Assembly: GCF_030705605.1 (NCBI RefSeq)
Contig: NZ_JAPCKK010000016.1
Location: forward strand, 558,001 to 622,000
Length of the DNA: 64,000 nucleotides
Origin: Paenibacillus zeirhizosphaerae
Lineage (GTDB): Bacteria; Bacillota; Bacilli; Paenibacillales; Paenibacillaceae
Reading direction: 5' to 3'
Shown: in pieces, positions 44,111 through 53,693 of the stretch
Layout: each line of letters opens with the position of its first letter
Numbering within the stretch: the stretch's first letter is position 1
Position numbers and translations under genes: made by a program
Notes under the pieces: generated by a model
Told to the model about the DNA's origin: nothing
The model's database searches: none
Seen by the model: the letters and a program-made list of their open reading frames with translations, nothing else

Positions 44111-45209
44111 CTGTACCGATGTACTCGATTCCTTTGCGGTACAGATTCATAGCTCCAATTCGGTCATCATTAGAACGATAGTGACAGGTTTGGCATTCAA
44201 AGGTGTGCATCTTTTTGTTTCGATTCGCTCGTTCGATATGTCCGCATTTCGGGCAGGTTTGAGACGTGTATTTAGGGTCTACTGCGATGACGCCCTGTCC
44301 ATTCAGTTGAGCCTTATACTCCAACATCTCACGGAATTGGTGAAATGCCCAGGAAACCGACACATACCGATGGTGAACACATACTTTTTCCGTGGCGGAA
44401 CGAACACCTTTTAAATTTTCGATCACAAACAAAGTCCCTTTCGGATACGTTTCAACGAGTGCCTTGGTTATCTGATGGTTGACATCGGTAACATAACGGT
44501 TTTCTCTTGAACCGATTTCCTTGAGTCGTTTGCGAGCGGATGAGGTTTGTCTCATCTGAAGTTGTTTGCGTAAGACTTTATACTGGCCTCGTTTGTGTTT
44601 CATGGTTCGTCCAGGATAAAACGTCGTCTGGTTTTGAGTGTCGTAGGTGGTGGCGAGAAAGTTGATTCCCAAATCAATTCCTACCATGTGATCGACCTTT
44701 GTAAGATCCAATTCAGGAAACTCTTTGGTCATGGAAATATGCAAAAACCACTTCTTGTGTTTACACACGAGCTTGGCCGTGCCCCATTTCCATGTGCCAT
44801 CAAAGAAGTGTTGCATTCCTTTTCTTTTGTAACAAAGCTTCACTCGTCCGTCCAGCGTATTTACGCTAAACCGATCATCGTTCAAAGAGTAATCTCGATG
44901 CCATACCAGATCATATTCAGGTCGTTTGAATTTGACCAAACTCCAATCGTGCCCGTTGGATCGGGCAGAGCTATAGCGGGCGATGACCGTTCTGATCACT
45001 GATTGCGCCATTTGACTTTTCAAACCAAAACGACTTCGCAGCTCTCGATAATACAAGTCATGGAGTGCACGCTGACGTAATTCTTTGGTTTGAAATACAA
45101 TGACGGAAAGATAATTACATGCTTCACGATAGGTTTGGATGGTCTTGGTGAGCATTTCTGTATGCTCATGCGGGACATTAATTTGGATTTTTGCTGTAAT
45201 AGTAGACAT
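44094..45209 (-). CDS. tnpB: RNA-guided endonuclease TnpB (IS605 OrfB)
   Basis: 371-residue TnpB, the compact ancestor of Cas12. The RuvC catalytic residues are all present: Asp179 in 'VGIDLGINFLATT', Glu264 in 'FVIENLKG' and Asp in 'RSNDDRIGAMNL' (348/349). The zinc ribbon is complete (Cys319, 322, 339, 342 in CPKC...CQTC). The N-terminal part resembles the wedge/REC domain. The start was set at ATG 45209 after AAGAGGTG. Known TnpB proteins cut DNA next to a short motif under guidance of an RNA from the element's right end. The reading frame is intact, so it is probably active. Confidence 0.92.
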   Translation of the reverse strand: MSTITAKIQINVPHEHTEMLTKTIQTYREACNYLSVIVFQTKELRQRALHDLYYRELRSRFGLKSQMAQSVIRTVIARYSSARSNGHDWSLVKFKRPEYDLVWHRDYSLNDDRFSVNTLDGRVKLCYKRKGMQHFFDGTWKWGTAKLVCKHKKWFLHISMTKEFPELDLTKVDHMVGIDLGINFLATTYDTQNQTTFYPGRTMKHKRGQYKVLRKQLQMRQTSSARKRLKEIGSRENRYVTDVNHQITKALVETYPKGTLFVIENLKGVRSATEKVCVHHRYVSVSWAFHQFREMLEYKAQLNGQGVIAVDPKYTSQTCPKCGHIERANRNKKMHTFECQTCHYRSNDDRIGAMNLYRKGIEYIGTGTIGV

Positions 45210-45444
45210 TCGATTCACCTCTTCTCACTGCATTAAATATACCATAGGATTCAGTGGGAAATGGTTAAATCTTCATGGCGGAAGGAGAAAGCATGGACCT
45301 TTCGGCTTTCGAGCTGCCGATGGCAGCCCTTATGCCGAGCGCAATTCCTCACACGACTTAAGTCGCGTGTCTCCATGCGCGGTGATGAAATGGCCGTCCC
45401 CAAGTTATTGATCATAACAGGAAGGCCATTTCAATTCATTTAGA

Positions 45445-47763
45445 TTAAAGAGTGATCCTCATCGTTCCCAGTGCATCGGTCGGCGTGATGACAACGCCTT
45501 GGCCCCCCTGCTCACTGCTTCCCCCGTTTATGCCGGACAGTTCGTTGATTCCACGCAGTACGAGGATCCATGGCTTCCCTGCTCCTTCAGACACGACGGA
45601 CAGCATTCCGCCTTCACGTTTGACGGATACAGTCAATTCCTGCTCCCCTGCGGTACTGCACACAACGCTTGTTACTGAAGCCCCGTCCTCGAGCTCGAAC
45701 AGATGAAGCTGCACACCCTCAGCATAATCGTAATCCGGACGGCTGTCCTCACGCCCGATTGCAATCAGACTGTTCGGCTTCACCATCAACGGCAGGGTCA
45801 TAAAGCTGTGGTTTTCTTTGCGCCAGCGTCCGCCTTCCAGGACTTCCCCTGTAAGCAGATTCGTCCAGCGGCCTTCCGGCAGGTAATACTGTACACTGCC
45901 CTCGGCGTTGAAGATCGGAGCGACAAGCAAAGAGTCGCCGAACATATACTGGCGGTCAAGCGCATGTGTCGTTGGATCGTCCGGGAATTCCAGCAGCATT
46001 GCCCTCATCATAGGCAATCCGCGCACGGAGGCTTCAACGGCCGAACCGAACAGATAAGGCATCAAAGAGCATTTCAGCTTGGTAAATGTACGCACGACAT
46101 CAACTGCCTCCTCATCAAAGAGCCAAGGCACGCGATAAGACACATTGCCGTGCAATCTGCTGTGGGAGGACAATAAGCCGAATTGCACCCACCGCTTGTA
46201 TACATCAGGTGTTGCCGTATTTTCAAAGCCGCTGATATCATGACTCCAGAACCCGAATCCGCTTAGGCCGAGCGAAAGCCCCCCGCGCAGTGATTCCGCC
46301 ATGGATTCATAAGTGGAGGAGCAGTCTCCGCCCCAGTGAATCGGAAACTGCTGTCCGCCGGCTGTAGCGGAACGCGCAAACAGAGCGGCTTCATTTTTGC
46401 CCAATTTCTGTTCCAGCAGTTCAAAAACAGCCTTATTGTATAAATGAGTATAATAGTTATGCATTTTATAAGGATCTGAACCGTCATAATATACGACATT
46501 GGTCGGAATACGCTCGCCGAAATCGGTTTTGAAGCAATCCACACCCTGATCAATCAGCGCTGCCAGCTTACCCTGGTACCAGGCCACGGCATCCGGGTTC
46601 GTGAAATCGACAAGTCCCATGCCCGCCTGCCACATATCCCACTGCCACACGCTGCCGTCGGCTGTTTTTACCAGATACCCGTTCTCCATACCTTCATCAA
46701 ACAGGATCGATTTTTCCGCGATATACGGATTGATCCAGGCGCAAATTTTAAGACCTTTTTCTTTCAAGCGGCGCAGCATGCCCTCCGGATCGGGAAACAT
46801 ATCTTTATCCCACTGAAAATCGCACCACTGATATTCCTTCATCCAGAAGCAATCGAAGTGAAAGACGGACAAGGGCAGGTCACGCTCAGCCATACCGTCC
46901 ACAAAATGGTTCACCGTCGCTTCATCATAATCGGTTGTAAAGGAGGTCGTCAGCCACAGGCCAAACGTCCATGCAGGTGGAAGAGCAGGCTTGCCGGTCA
47001 GCTTGGTATAGTTGTCCAGCACTTCCTTCGGATTGTTACCGCCAATAATGAAGTAATCAAGCGTTTCACCTTCCACGCTAAATTGTACTTTAGATACGTT
47101 CTCTGAAGCGATCTCGTAGGAGACGCGCTCCGGATGATTGACGAACACGCCGTATCCTTTGCTCGACAAGTAGAACGGAACATTTTTATACGCCTGTTCA
47201 CTGCTCGTTCCCCCGTCTTCATTCCAGATATCCACGACCTGCCCGTTTTTTACAAACGGTGTAAAGCGTTCACCCAGGCCGTAGACGTATTCGCCGATCC
47301 CGAGCTCAAGCTGCTCCCTGAAGTACCCTTGTTCGTTGGGAGCCTTGATATACCCGGGGCCACGATGGCCGCTGCCGGTCAGCCGGGTGCCATCATAGTG
47401 AAAGCCAACATTCCAGCCCTGTCCCCGTCCGACCGTGACGCTGAGCTTGCCGCTTTGCAGAACAACCGCTTCCTCCTGCTCGGAAATTTGTACATCCGTA
47501 GCTAGTGACGCTATTTCAAACTCGGGTCCTTTTCTCACCCGCCCTTTGTGATGATTGAATGTGACACGAATGACATCCGGCATCGGTGAGCTATACGTCG
47601 CTTTCAAGAGCATCCCGTTCAGGGTATCTCCTTTTCGCTCGATCCGTTTGGTGGCGGCATATACCGTCATGGAAGAACCGTCTGTCACAATATCCCGGAC
47701 ATCCGCCGGGTTCTGAATTTCATAGCCCTTGCGGACCATCCAGTAACCGTCTGTAAATTTCAT
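45445..47763 (-). CDS. yicI: GH31 alpha-xylosidase
   Basis: 772-residue family 31 glycosidase closely patterned on YicI. The nucleophile is Asp414 in the KTDFGE motif and the acid/base Asp480 in 'HWGGDCSST'. An N-terminal beta-sandwich, the TIM barrel (about 255-600, 'LPPAWTFGLWLTTSFTTDYDE') and C-terminal beta domains follow in the usual order. The KTDFGE form with 'FHFDCFWMKEYQWCDF' is typical of alpha-xylosidases releasing xylose from xyloglucan oligosaccharides. No signal peptide. The start was set at ATG 47763 after GAGGAGGAA. It is divergent from an AraC regulator. Confidence 0.92.
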   Translation of the reverse strand: MKFTDGYWMVRKGYEIQNPADVRDIVTDGSSMTVYAATKRIERKGDTLNGMLLKATYSSPMPDVIRVTFNHHKGRVRKGPEFEIASLATDVQISEQEEAVVLQSGKLSVTVGRGQGWNVGFHYDGTRLTGSGHRGPGYIKAPNEQGYFREQLELGIGEYVYGLGERFTPFVKNGQVVDIWNEDGGTSSEQAYKNVPFYLSSKGYGVFVNHPERVSYEIASENVSKVQFSVEGETLDYFIIGGNNPKEVLDNYTKLTGKPALPPAWTFGLWLTTSFTTDYDEATVNHFVDGMAERDLPLSVFHFDCFWMKEYQWCDFQWDKDMFPDPEGMLRRLKEKGLKICAWINPYIAEKSILFDEGMENGYLVKTADGSVWQWDMWQAGMGLVDFTNPDAVAWYQGKLAALIDQGVDCFKTDFGERIPTNVVYYDGSDPYKMHNYYTHLYNKAVFELLEQKLGKNEAALFARSATAGGQQFPIHWGGDCSSTYESMAESLRGGLSLGLSGFGFWSHDISGFENTATPDVYKRWVQFGLLSSHSRLHGNVSYRVPWLFDEEAVDVVRTFTKLKCSLMPYLFGSAVEASVRGLPMMRAMLLEFPDDPTTHALDRQYMFGDSLLVAPIFNAEGSVQYYLPEGRWTNLLTGEVLEGGRWRKENHSFMTLPLMVKPNSLIAIGREDSRPDYDYAEGVQLHLFELEDGASVTSVVCSTAGEQELTVSVKREGGMLSVVSEGAGKPWILVLRGINELSGINGGSSEQGGQGVVITPTDALGTMRITL

Positions 47764-47933
47764 CCCTTGCTTCCTCCTCGACATCTTCTGCATCGATATG
47801 AACTGCTGTGTAGATTGGAATTTGTTGAATTCTCAACTATAATAATATTGATTTAGGAAAGGGTTTTCTTTTAATATTTTGACGAATAGTAACAGGATTT
47901 TGATGTATTTATTTCAAACAGCTCTCTGGAAAA

Positions 47934-47963
47934 AGAAAAACCGAGCCTACCAGCCCGGTTTGT
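47934..47963 (-). terminator. Hairpin with U-tract upstream of the GH31 gene
   Basis: The minus strand reads AAACCGGGC, a six-base loop, GCTCGGTTTTTCTTTTT: a stem with one mismatch and a U tract. It points toward GH31 but lies 170 bp before it, in the 309-bp GH31/araC gap. It could end antisense or leader transcription. The gap also has a GTTGAATTCTCAAC near-palindrome (47824-47837). Confidence 0.55.
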
Positions 47964-48072
47964 GATACAAGACATGATCTATAGTTGAATTTCTGCTCGC
48001 GCAGCTCGAACCTATCGATCACGATCTGCAAGTTATTATATGTGGCTATTCAAGCCCAAGTTAGGAGTAAGC

Positions 48073-49002
48073 ATGATGAGACGCGAAACGCTCCGCGAAA
48101 ATCGGATACACGGTCATCCGTCTTTCCCTGTAAGCGTATATGCTGACGTCGAGCAGCTCAACGGCAACTGTATTCTGGACTGCCATTGGCATGATGAAAT
48201 GGAGTTGATCCTGGTACGTAAGGGAAGCGCCCTTTTTCAGACAGATATGCTGCATACGGAGGTCAAAGCAGGCGAAGCGTTGTTCGTGAACAGCGGAATG
48301 CTGCATGCCGGCTATTTGCACCATGATGCCCACTGTGTCTTCTCCGCTGTCGTCTTTGACCCGAAAATGCTGCTCAGCCGGGGGATGGATGTGATCCAAC
48401 AGCGCTTTATCGAACCCATACTTCACAAAAAATTGCTGCCGCCTGTCCATATCAAAGGAACAGAATCGTGGGGGAAGGAAGTATTAACGGCCTTGCAAAA
48501 AATTTTGCAGGATCATGAAACACGACACCCAGCCAAGGAAATCTCGACCAAAGCTCAACTGTATAGCATCTTCGCCAGCATGTATCCGTATATGACGACT
48601 GCCGCCGGTGAACCTCCAGAAGTATCGGCGGGTCTCTCCAAGGTCGAACGCATCAAAACCGCGATCGGTTACATCCATGAACACTATCAAGAACCTCTCA
48701 GACTGAAAGCCATTGCCGATGAGGTAGGCATGAGCGAAGGCCATTTCTGCCGTTTTTTTAAGCAGATGGTGCAAAAAAGTCCGATAGAATACATGAACCA
48801 CTACCGCATCCAGAAGGCATGCCTACTGCTGGAGCAGAGCGACCGCAAGGTGGTTGATATCGCGATGGAGGTAGGCTTCGACAACTTAAGCTACTTTATC
48901 GCCACGTTCAAAAAATGGAACGGCATGACCCCCTCCCGCTACCGTAAAGAGCACGAAGCATTCCTCCAATCCCCTGTTATATCTTCACCTGCTCAGCGGT
49001 AA
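48073..49002 (+). CDS. AraC-family transcriptional regulator
   Basis: 309 residues. The N-terminal cupin sensor has 'CHWHDEMELILVRKGSALFQ' and 'VNSGMLHAGYLH'. The C-terminal DNA-binding domain (~210-300) has 'LKAIADEVGMSEGHFCRFFKQMV' and the family signature 'DIAMEVGFDNLSYFIATFKKWNGMTPSRYRKEH'. The start was set at the first of two ATGs (48073), after AGGAGTAAG. It is divergent from the GH31 alpha-xylosidase and probably controls it. Its 3' end overlaps ade by 26 nt in convergent orientation. Confidence 0.9.
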   Translation: MMRRETLRENRIHGHPSFPVSVYADVEQLNGNCILDCHWHDEMELILVRKGSALFQTDMLHTEVKAGEALFVNSGMLHAGYLHHDAHCVFSAVVFDPKMLLSRGMDVIQQRFIEPILHKKLLPPVHIKGTESWGKEVLTALQKILQDHETRHPAKEISTKAQLYSIFASMYPYMTTAAGEPPEVSAGLSKVERIKTAIGYIHEHYQEPLRLKAIADEVGMSEGHFCRFFKQMVQKSPIEYMNHYRIQKACLLLEQSDRKVVDIAMEVGFDNLSYFIATFKKWNGMTPSRYRKEHEAFLQSPVISSPAQR

Positions 49003-50806
49003 ACAGCGGAACCTTGCGAATGCCGTCCGCCCCAATCGCTACAAGTCCCTTGTCGGACAAGCGGATTTCCGGAATGACCACGAGCGCTAGCAGCGACAGT
49101 GTCATAAACGCATTATTAAGCATACAGCCCGCTTGCTGAAGCGCTGTGCTGATGCCCTCGGACTGCTCCGCAACCTCGGCAAATGGAGCGGGAGACATCA
49201 GCCCGGCGATCGGCAGCGGCATCAAGGCCTCTCCGGAAGTCGATATCACCGCAGATCCGCCCTGCATGGACATGACCTCATTTGCAGCCCGAGCCATCAG
49301 TTCGTCATCATTGCCGATCACGAGCAGGTTATGGCTGTCATGCGCCACGGTCATGGCGATGGCAGCGGGCTCCGTAAATCCGATGCCGGTTACCAAAGCA
49401 ACGGAACTGTTGCCTGTTCCTTTATGGCGCTCAAAGACGGCGATTTTGCATAAATCCTTGCCGTGATCTGTAACAACGTGCCCTTCTTCTACTGGAACCA
49501 TCATTCTGACTTCTTTCGTTTCGACATGGTTTTCCGTCACCTGGATGACCCGCGCTTCCGTTTCGCCTGCATGAACCGGAGCTGGCAAGGCGAAATCAGT
49601 GGCAAGAATCGTACGATCAATGTGTACGGTATTCAAGGCATCCTCGGGATAGGTGAAGCTGTCCCAATCTGCAATCATCTTGCCGTTCTCGGCCACAAGA
49701 CTTCCGGCGGCGATGGTTGCAGACACCTTTACATCCGCAAGCCTGCCCTCCAACAGAATCATATCCGCAATGGAGCCCGGGGTCACCGAGCCGATGTCTC
49801 GTGCCACTCCAAAGCGTTCCGCCGTATTGATCGTCGCCATCTGAAAGGCGGTGACCGGCTTCACCCCTTGAGCGATGGCGTGCCTTACCACAAAATTCAT
49901 ATGGCCTTCCTTCAACAGCGATTCCGAGCTGCGGTCATCCGTCACCAGCATCATACGGCGGGTGTCCAGCCCCATCTCCGTGCAGGCTTTGATCGTCTCC
50001 GCTACGTCATGCCAGGCAGATCCCTGCCGCATCTTGGCGTACATTCCGAGACGTATCCGCTCAGCCACATCCTCGGGGGTCACGCACTCATGATCCCCCG
50101 TTATACCACTGGCCGCATATACAGGCAGCCTCCAATCGTCTGACGCCCAGGTAAAGTGTCCGTCGGCCACTTTGCCTGCACGCAGCGTTGCCTGTATTTC
50201 GCCAATCATCGTTTCCTCACCATACACGACACCGGGAAAATTCATCACTTCTCCCAGGCCGATCATATCCGGTCCCCAGCCGAGCGCCTCTGCTACCTCC
50301 TCCGGTCCGAACGCAGCGCCGGATGTCTCAAGCTCCGCATTTGTAGAAGGCACACAGGAAGCAACTTGCATATAGGCTGCCATAGGTGTTGTCCGCGCTT
50401 CGTCAAGCATGAGGCGAAGACCCTTTAGGCCCAGCACGTTGGAAATTTCATGGGCATCGAAAAAACCGCCGGTAGTACCGAGCGGAAGCACAGCTTTGGC
50501 AAATTCGGTCACAGTTAGCTGCGTGCTTTCGATATGACAATGCCCGTCCAGCAGACCAGGCGCAATATAGCGACCGTCTGCTTCAATAATAACCGTATTC
50601 GGGCCAATCGTATGGCTAACATCCTTGCCGACATAGGCGATCCGGGAGCCCTGCACCGCTACAGACATTCCGGGAATCATTTCCCCGGAAATGACATTTA
50701 CAAGCGTGCCTCCACGAACGACCAGCGTAGCCGGGCGCTCCCCTCTTGCAGTGGCTACGAGTTCAGGAACACAATCCGCAAGCGCAGGACGTTCAAAAAG
50801 ATTCAT
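48977..50806 (-). CDS. ade: Adenine deaminase
   Basis: 609-residue amidohydrolase converting adenine to hypoxanthine. The metal-binding motif is 'GLLDGHCHIESTQLT' (near 88-102), with 'HFTWASDDWRLP' and 'MLVTDDRSSESLL' farther on. The C-terminal adenine deaminase domain ('VALVTGIGFTEPAAIAMTVAHDSHNLLVIGNDDELMARA') is complete. The ribosome binding site is GGAGGTAG. It is preceded by its own promoter. No purine riboswitch was recognised upstream, so PurR-type or other control is open. Confidence 0.94.
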   Translation of the reverse strand: MNLFERPALADCVPELVATARGERPATLVVRGGTLVNVISGEMIPGMSVAVQGSRIAYVGKDVSHTIGPNTVIIEADGRYIAPGLLDGHCHIESTQLTVTEFAKAVLPLGTTGGFFDAHEISNVLGLKGLRLMLDEARTTPMAAYMQVASCVPSTNAELETSGAAFGPEEVAEALGWGPDMIGLGEVMNFPGVVYGEETMIGEIQATLRAGKVADGHFTWASDDWRLPVYAASGITGDHECVTPEDVAERIRLGMYAKMRQGSAWHDVAETIKACTEMGLDTRRMMLVTDDRSSESLLKEGHMNFVVRHAIAQGVKPVTAFQMATINTAERFGVARDIGSVTPGSIADMILLEGRLADVKVSATIAAGSLVAENGKMIADWDSFTYPEDALNTVHIDRTILATDFALPAPVHAGETEARVIQVTENHVETKEVRMMVPVEEGHVVTDHGKDLCKIAVFERHKGTGNSSVALVTGIGFTEPAAIAMTVAHDSHNLLVIGNDDELMARAANEVMSMQGGSAVISTSGEALMPLPIAGLMSPAPFAEVAEQSEGISTALQQAGCMLNNAFMTLSLLALVVIPEIRLSDKGLVAIGADGIRKVPLFTAEQVKI

Positions 50807-50864
50807 ATGGACTACCTCCGATTTTCTTCAAAATTGCTAATCCGGTGAAAAATATATGACTCGT

Positions 50865-50894
50865 ATTATAAGCCCGCAGGCGAGGATTTGTAAA
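50865..50894 (-). promoter_or_regulatory. Sigma-A promoter of ade
   Basis: Minus-strand TTTACA (50889-50894), an 18-nt spacer and TATAAT (50865-50870), about 55 nt before the ade start codon. Confidence 0.75.
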
Positions 50895-51013
50895 ATCTGC
50901 TGACACATCGCTGTTGCAGTGACCAAAATCGGCTCAATCATTTGTGCATGGATATGATTGTATTCCTATTGATGGAATATATTGTGACATCGTTTGGCTC
51001 AGTGCATACACAG

Positions 51014-51039
51014 AGCCCCGAGCCTGTGGGCCCGGGGCT
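51014..51039 (-). terminator. Hairpin after helD
   Basis: AGCCCCG.GCC pairs with GGC.CGGGGCT around TGTG with one mismatch. It is GC-rich without a U tract and lies 20 bp after the helD stop. It may end the transcript or only protect it. Confidence 0.5.
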
Positions 51040-51059
51040 GAATGGACGAGTACTGCTCT

Positions 51060-53420
51060 TTAATTGGTTAAATCTCGATAGATAAACGTTTCGGGCGATT
51101 GTCCTGTCACAAAAGGTGTGGTCTGGCCAAGGGAGTAGATATGCAGTAAATGCATCGCCCGTGTACATGCCGTATAGAACAGCTTCCGTTCACTTTCCCG
51201 TGCATACCTGCGGCTTGAGCCATCATAAATCAGGACGGCATCGAACTCAACACCTTTCGCCAGGTAAGCTGGAATGATGTGAATCCCCTTTTCAAAGGCG
51301 GGCGTCGTTTTTTTGATCAGCCGCGGCTTGACGGACAGCAGTTTCTCCAGCGCTTCATGAGCGGCTGCGCTTTCTTCGGCGGTTTTACAAATGACGGCTA
51401 CGGATTCATAACCTTCACCCAATAAAGCCTCGACATCCCGCGTTATGGACTCATGGAGCTTACCACGTGTGCCGATCTCGGTCACCTCCGGCTTGTCGCC
51501 GCTGCGGTTAAACGGAATAATATGCTCGCCGCCGGCGACCATGCCCCGTGTGAACTCCACAATTTCCTTAGTGGAACGATAGCTCCTTGTCAAGGAAATC
51601 AGCTCCGTTTGATCCGGTCCATAAAGTCCCATCAAAGGACCGTTATCCTGAAGTACGGAAGCATGGGCATAGATCGCCTGATTAAAGTCGCCGAGAGCCG
51701 TCATTTTCGCTCTCGGAAACAACCGCTTCAGGAAGGAAAGCTGGAACGGTGAGTAGTCCTGCGCCTCATCGATAAACACATGGTGTATCCCGCCGTTGGA
51801 GCGAAAACCCAGCGTGATCTCACGCAAATACAAGTACGGTGTCGCATCCTCATAGGCTAGCTCGCCTTCGCCGATCCGCTCCAGCGTCAGCCTGCTCATC
51901 TCCTCCCAGCGTGACGGCAGCTCCGCACCGCCGGACAACCGCTCTGCAAGCTTTCTATTGCGGAACAGCTCGCTGTACAATCGGGTGATATCCACAAAAC
52001 GCAGCGCTTTTATCCATTTGCGTAAGGGCTTGAGCCGGTCACTGACCACCATCCTGGCAAGAATGCTCCGCTCCCGGTCAAAATCATCAAATGTCTCGTC
52101 GATCCTCTTGTTCTTACGACGAAGCCGAGTATAGGCGCGTTGATAGTCTTCACTGGACAGAAGCTCGATCTGTTGGTCCACCCAAGACGCCGTATACTCC
52201 TCCTTTCCGAATGCCGCCAGTTCCTTCAGCAGCCATTCACGCAGCAGCTCCAAACGGTTAGCCAATCGGATGTCAGGGTCAAAATTATAAAATTTCCGGG
52301 CCATTTCTTCGGCGGATACCACCTCACGGCCTTGAAAGCGCACCGGCTTAAATATCATGCCTTCCCGTTCCAACAACGGCTTGTAGCTCTCAATCATGCT
52401 CTGAAAGATCTGCGACGATTTGAAACGAATCCCTTCCATCCTGGCCTTATATGCAGGCTGATCGGAAGCGGACAGAACGTATTCGAGCTGCTCGAATGGG
52501 TCCTCAAGCTGAAACTCCCTGCCGAGACGGCGCTCCAGATATTCCTGAAACGTGGTCTGGCTCATATTTTCCTCACCAAGCTCAGGAAGCACAGTGGACA
52601 CATAGCTATTAAACATCGGGTTGGGCGAGAAGAGCACGACCTGATCCGCACTCAGTCGGTCCCGGTACTTATACAACAAGTAAGCTACACGCTGCAAAGC
52701 AGCGGACGTTTTGCCGCTTCCGGCAGCTCCCTGTACAATCAGCATCCGGCTACGATCATCGCGGATAATCCGGTTTTGCTCCTTCTGAATGGTCGCCACA
52801 ATGCTTTTCATCTGGGCATCAGAGCTGCGGCTCAAAACCGCCTGCAGCAGTTCATCTCCGATCGTAACACCGGTATCGAACATGAACCGGATGCGCCCGT
52901 CACGGATCACAAACTGCCGTTTCAGGGTAAGCTCGCCCTCCATGGGGCCTGATGGAGTCTCATAGGAAGCAGGTCCCGGCATACTGTCATAATACAAATT
53001 GGATATCGGGGCACGCCAGTCGTAGACAAGAAAACCCACCTCATTATCATCCAGCAGGGATGCAATGCCAAGATAAATTTTCTCCTCTCGGCCCTCCATT
53101 TCCGCAAAATCAATTCTTCCAAAATAAGGAGACTGAAGCAGACGGTTTAACCGGTTCAGCATGGTAGCCGACTGCTTGTGCCGTTGCTCACGATCCGATA
53201 ATACCTGGGACTGCTGACGCAGGCTTGTAGACGTTTCACCTACATCATCAGACTCACTGAAGTTCATCGTCACCTCATCCCAGAAATCCTTTCTCATAGA
53301 GACGACATCCTCCCGGACACGGCCGACCTCGGCTTCCAGTTTGCGGATGCGGCCGCGGATAAGGGAAGTAACTTCATCCACCCTTTGCTGCTCCTCTGTC
53401 CATTCCTGATCCGTACTCAT
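51060..53420 (-). CDS. helD: RNA polymerase recycling helicase-like protein HelD
   Basis: 786-residue superfamily 1 ATPase that removes stalled RNA polymerase from DNA. A long N-terminal coiled coil (about 1-95, 'EEQQRVDEVTSLIRGRIRKLEAEVGRVREDV') inserts into the secondary channel. Walker A is 'VQGAAGSGKTSAALQRVAYLLYKYR' (near 225), the Walker B box is 'HHVFIDEAQDYSPFQL', and the motifs 'SLTRSYRSTKEI' and 'GVEFDAVLIYD' follow. The start was set at ATG 53420 after AGAGGAG. It lies upstream of ade on the same strand but has a separate hairpin. Confidence 0.93.
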   Translation of the reverse strand: MSTDQEWTEEQQRVDEVTSLIRGRIRKLEAEVGRVREDVVSMRKDFWDEVTMNFSESDDVGETSTSLRQQSQVLSDREQRHKQSATMLNRLNRLLQSPYFGRIDFAEMEGREEKIYLGIASLLDDNEVGFLVYDWRAPISNLYYDSMPGPASYETPSGPMEGELTLKRQFVIRDGRIRFMFDTGVTIGDELLQAVLSRSSDAQMKSIVATIQKEQNRIIRDDRSRMLIVQGAAGSGKTSAALQRVAYLLYKYRDRLSADQVVLFSPNPMFNSYVSTVLPELGEENMSQTTFQEYLERRLGREFQLEDPFEQLEYVLSASDQPAYKARMEGIRFKSSQIFQSMIESYKPLLEREGMIFKPVRFQGREVVSAEEMARKFYNFDPDIRLANRLELLREWLLKELAAFGKEEYTASWVDQQIELLSSEDYQRAYTRLRRKNKRIDETFDDFDRERSILARMVVSDRLKPLRKWIKALRFVDITRLYSELFRNRKLAERLSGGAELPSRWEEMSRLTLERIGEGELAYEDATPYLYLREITLGFRSNGGIHHVFIDEAQDYSPFQLSFLKRLFPRAKMTALGDFNQAIYAHASVLQDNGPLMGLYGPDQTELISLTRSYRSTKEIVEFTRGMVAGGEHIIPFNRSGDKPEVTEIGTRGKLHESITRDVEALLGEGYESVAVICKTAEESAAAHEALEKLLSVKPRLIKKTTPAFEKGIHIIPAYLAKGVEFDAVLIYDGSSRRYARESERKLFYTACTRAMHLLHIYSLGQTTPFVTGQSPETFIYRDLTN

Positions 53421-53642
53421 TGGCATCTCCTCTTTCTCATCCACAACCGGACTGTACTTTATGAAAAATATGGGGATGTTGACATCCTCAATTCCATCTG
53501 CTAGAATATTAAGCGATAGTTCGTAATTTTATTTTCTTGAAATTCATTTACAAAAGCACTCTATATTTTAACAGCTTCAGCTTCCGCAATCAACCGGAAA
53601 GCTTTTTTTGTTTTTATCCCCTATTTCGCATAACTCAGCTTG

Positions 53643-53667
53643 AAAAGGACGCCGTCGGCGTCCTTTT
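53643..53667. terminator. Terminator after the ArAE-family gene
   Basis: AAAAGGACGCCG (53643-53654) pairs perfectly with CGGCGTCCTTTT (53656-53667); it can act on either strand. It ends the leftward exporter-like gene upstream of helD. Confidence 0.85.
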
Positions 53668-53693
53668 GCTATGGATACAATATATTCGGGCAG

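Larger units (their letters stand above)
43917..45371 (-). mobile_element. Solo IS605-family (IS1341-type) element with tnpB only
   Basis: The ends are inferred from subterminal hairpins, as no inverted repeats or target duplications occur in this family. The right end has CTCATGACT/AGTCACGAG (43925-43944) just inside GTCAAC (43917-43922). The left end has a similar hairpin, ACACGACT-TA-AGTCGCGTGT (45351-45370). Both share the CGACT/AGTCG-type stem expected of TnpA recognition hairpins. No tnpA is present, so mobility would need one in trans. The element sits between the convergent tetR and GH31 genes. Exact boundaries are uncertain by tens of bases, especially on the left. Confidence 0.7.

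Noticed and set aside
45387..45432. GAAATGGCC/GGCCATTTC inverted repeat as the GH31 terminator or IS end
   Set aside because: The loop is about 28 nt and there is no U tract; it may be coincidence of the IS junction, so neither role is supported.
50807..51059. Possible purine riboswitch before adenine deaminase
   Set aside because: The conserved purine aptamer core could not be found on the minus strand; only a promoter and short leader are visible.
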